A stretch of DNA of 64,000 nt from Allobosea sp. 47.2.35 (GTDB taxonomy: Bacteria; Pseudomonadota; Alphaproteobacteria; Rhizobiales; Beijerinckiaceae): positions 112,773 to 176,772 of the forward strand of contig NZ_JANLGI010000011.1 in NCBI RefSeq assembly GCF_024655635.1, read 5' to 3'. Positions 63,866 through 64,000 of the stretch are shown one piece after another. How positions within the stretch are numbered: position 1 is the first letter of the stretch; the number at the start of each line of letters is the position of its first letter. The notes under the pieces were generated by a model. That model was not told the origin of the DNA. It did no database searches and saw only the letters and a program-made list of their open reading frames with translations. A program made the position numbers and the translations under genes.

Positions 63866-64000
63866 TCAGCAATCGTAGACGTAGCGGCGGCCCCATTCGT
63901 CCCGCCCGTAGCAGCTTTGACGCGTCGCCGCGCCGCCGATGATCGCGCCGCTCGCGCCGCCGATCGCGGCACCGGCCAGCGCGCCGCCCGCGCGTCCCGT
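63866..64000 (-). CDS. Glycine-zipper protein, C-terminal part (runs off the right edge)
   Basis: Reading from 64000 leftward, 44 codons are open before a TGA at 63868..63866. The sequence has small-residue repeats GALAGAAIGGASGAIIGGAA, a glycine-zipper membrane segment, then a short tail with two cysteines ending RRYVYDC. Such ends are common in small outer-membrane or periplasmic lipoproteins of alphaproteobacteria. The N-terminus lies outside the window. Confidence 0.7.
   Translation of the reverse strand, partial: TGRAGGALAGAAIGGASGAIIGGAATRQSCYGRDEWGRRYVYDC

Noticed and set aside
1..64000. CRISPR array, prophage or conjugative element
   Set aside because: No regularly spaced direct repeats, integrase, capsid, terminase, Cas or relaxase-like proteins were seen on either strand.

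Overview
The window is a GC-rich, densely coded bacterial chromosome segment, most likely from an alphaproteobacterium of the order Hyphomicrobiales (a Bosea- or Methylobacterium-like organism). This is inferred from the ptsP–prfA–prmC–DUF4167–clpB and metXW / chorismate mutase–hisC–tyrC gene orders, the EcfG-like and RpoH-like promoter shapes, and short palindromic repeats typical of that order. No prophage, conjugative module, transposase gene or CRISPR array was seen. One tRNA gene (Thr, anticodon CGT) is present.

Layout. 0–7 kb: a LysE exporter, a two-gene short-chain chromate transporter, a secreted 922-residue TPR protein, an M20 carboxypeptidase, and a TetR regulator divergent from a small membrane protein. 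7–11.6 kb: a trehalose block, with a GH15 hydrolase and otsB on the minus strand and otsA divergent on the plus strand. 11.8–21.9 kb: housekeeping genes (ptsP, prfA, prmC, a DUF4167 protein, a MOSC protein, a DUF2293 protein, clpB). 21.9–27 kb: methionine (metX, metW), chorismate mutase, hisC, tyrC and tRNA-Thr. 27–32.3 kb: a YbiI-like zinc finger, a drug/metabolite exporter with a divergent MocR regulator, an unusual hemC-like gene, a 68-residue unknown and topoisomerase IB. 32.4–40.2 kb: a peptide-uptake and hydrolysis operon (M81 peptidase, amidohydrolase, binding protein, two permeases, AstE/ASPA deacylase) without its own ATPases. 40.4–42.2 kb: a divergent pair (putative outer-membrane barrel and a glycine-rich secreted peptide) around an AT-rich control region. 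42.3–48.5 kb: a diguanylate cyclase, an acyl-CoA dehydrogenase with a TetR regulator, an acetylpolyamine-amidohydrolase-like deacetylase and a ThDP enzyme. 48.8–51.8 kb: an SsuABC/TauABC-type ABC transporter with a Mug-type DNA glycosylase inside the operon. 52–55.5 kb: cyclopropane fatty acid synthase and two divergent citrate-synthase-family genes, one fused to a DNA-binding domain. 55.7–63.8 kb: a complete histidine utilisation locus, hutIHGUD on the minus strand and hutFC on the plus strand. A glycine-zipper gene runs off the right end.

How the parts work together. The hut genes encode the five-step route histidine → urocanate → imidazolonepropionate → formimidoylglutamate → formylglutamate → glutamate, with HutC as repressor. 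The hutI/hutF control region holds two copies of the palindrome TTGCATATGCAA in mirror arrangement. A third copy, identical over 16 bases, lies 12 kb away between the ThDP enzyme and the ABC transporter, which suggests those genes belong to the HutC regulon. This is the observation I consider most worth testing. Other leads are the hemC-like protein with a rewritten lid, the HTH–citrate synthase pair with an inverted repeat between them, the ATPase-less peptide operon, the AT-rich barrel/peptide pair, paired EcfG-like promoters between otsB and otsA, and three copies of a ~140 bp MITE-like hairpin element.
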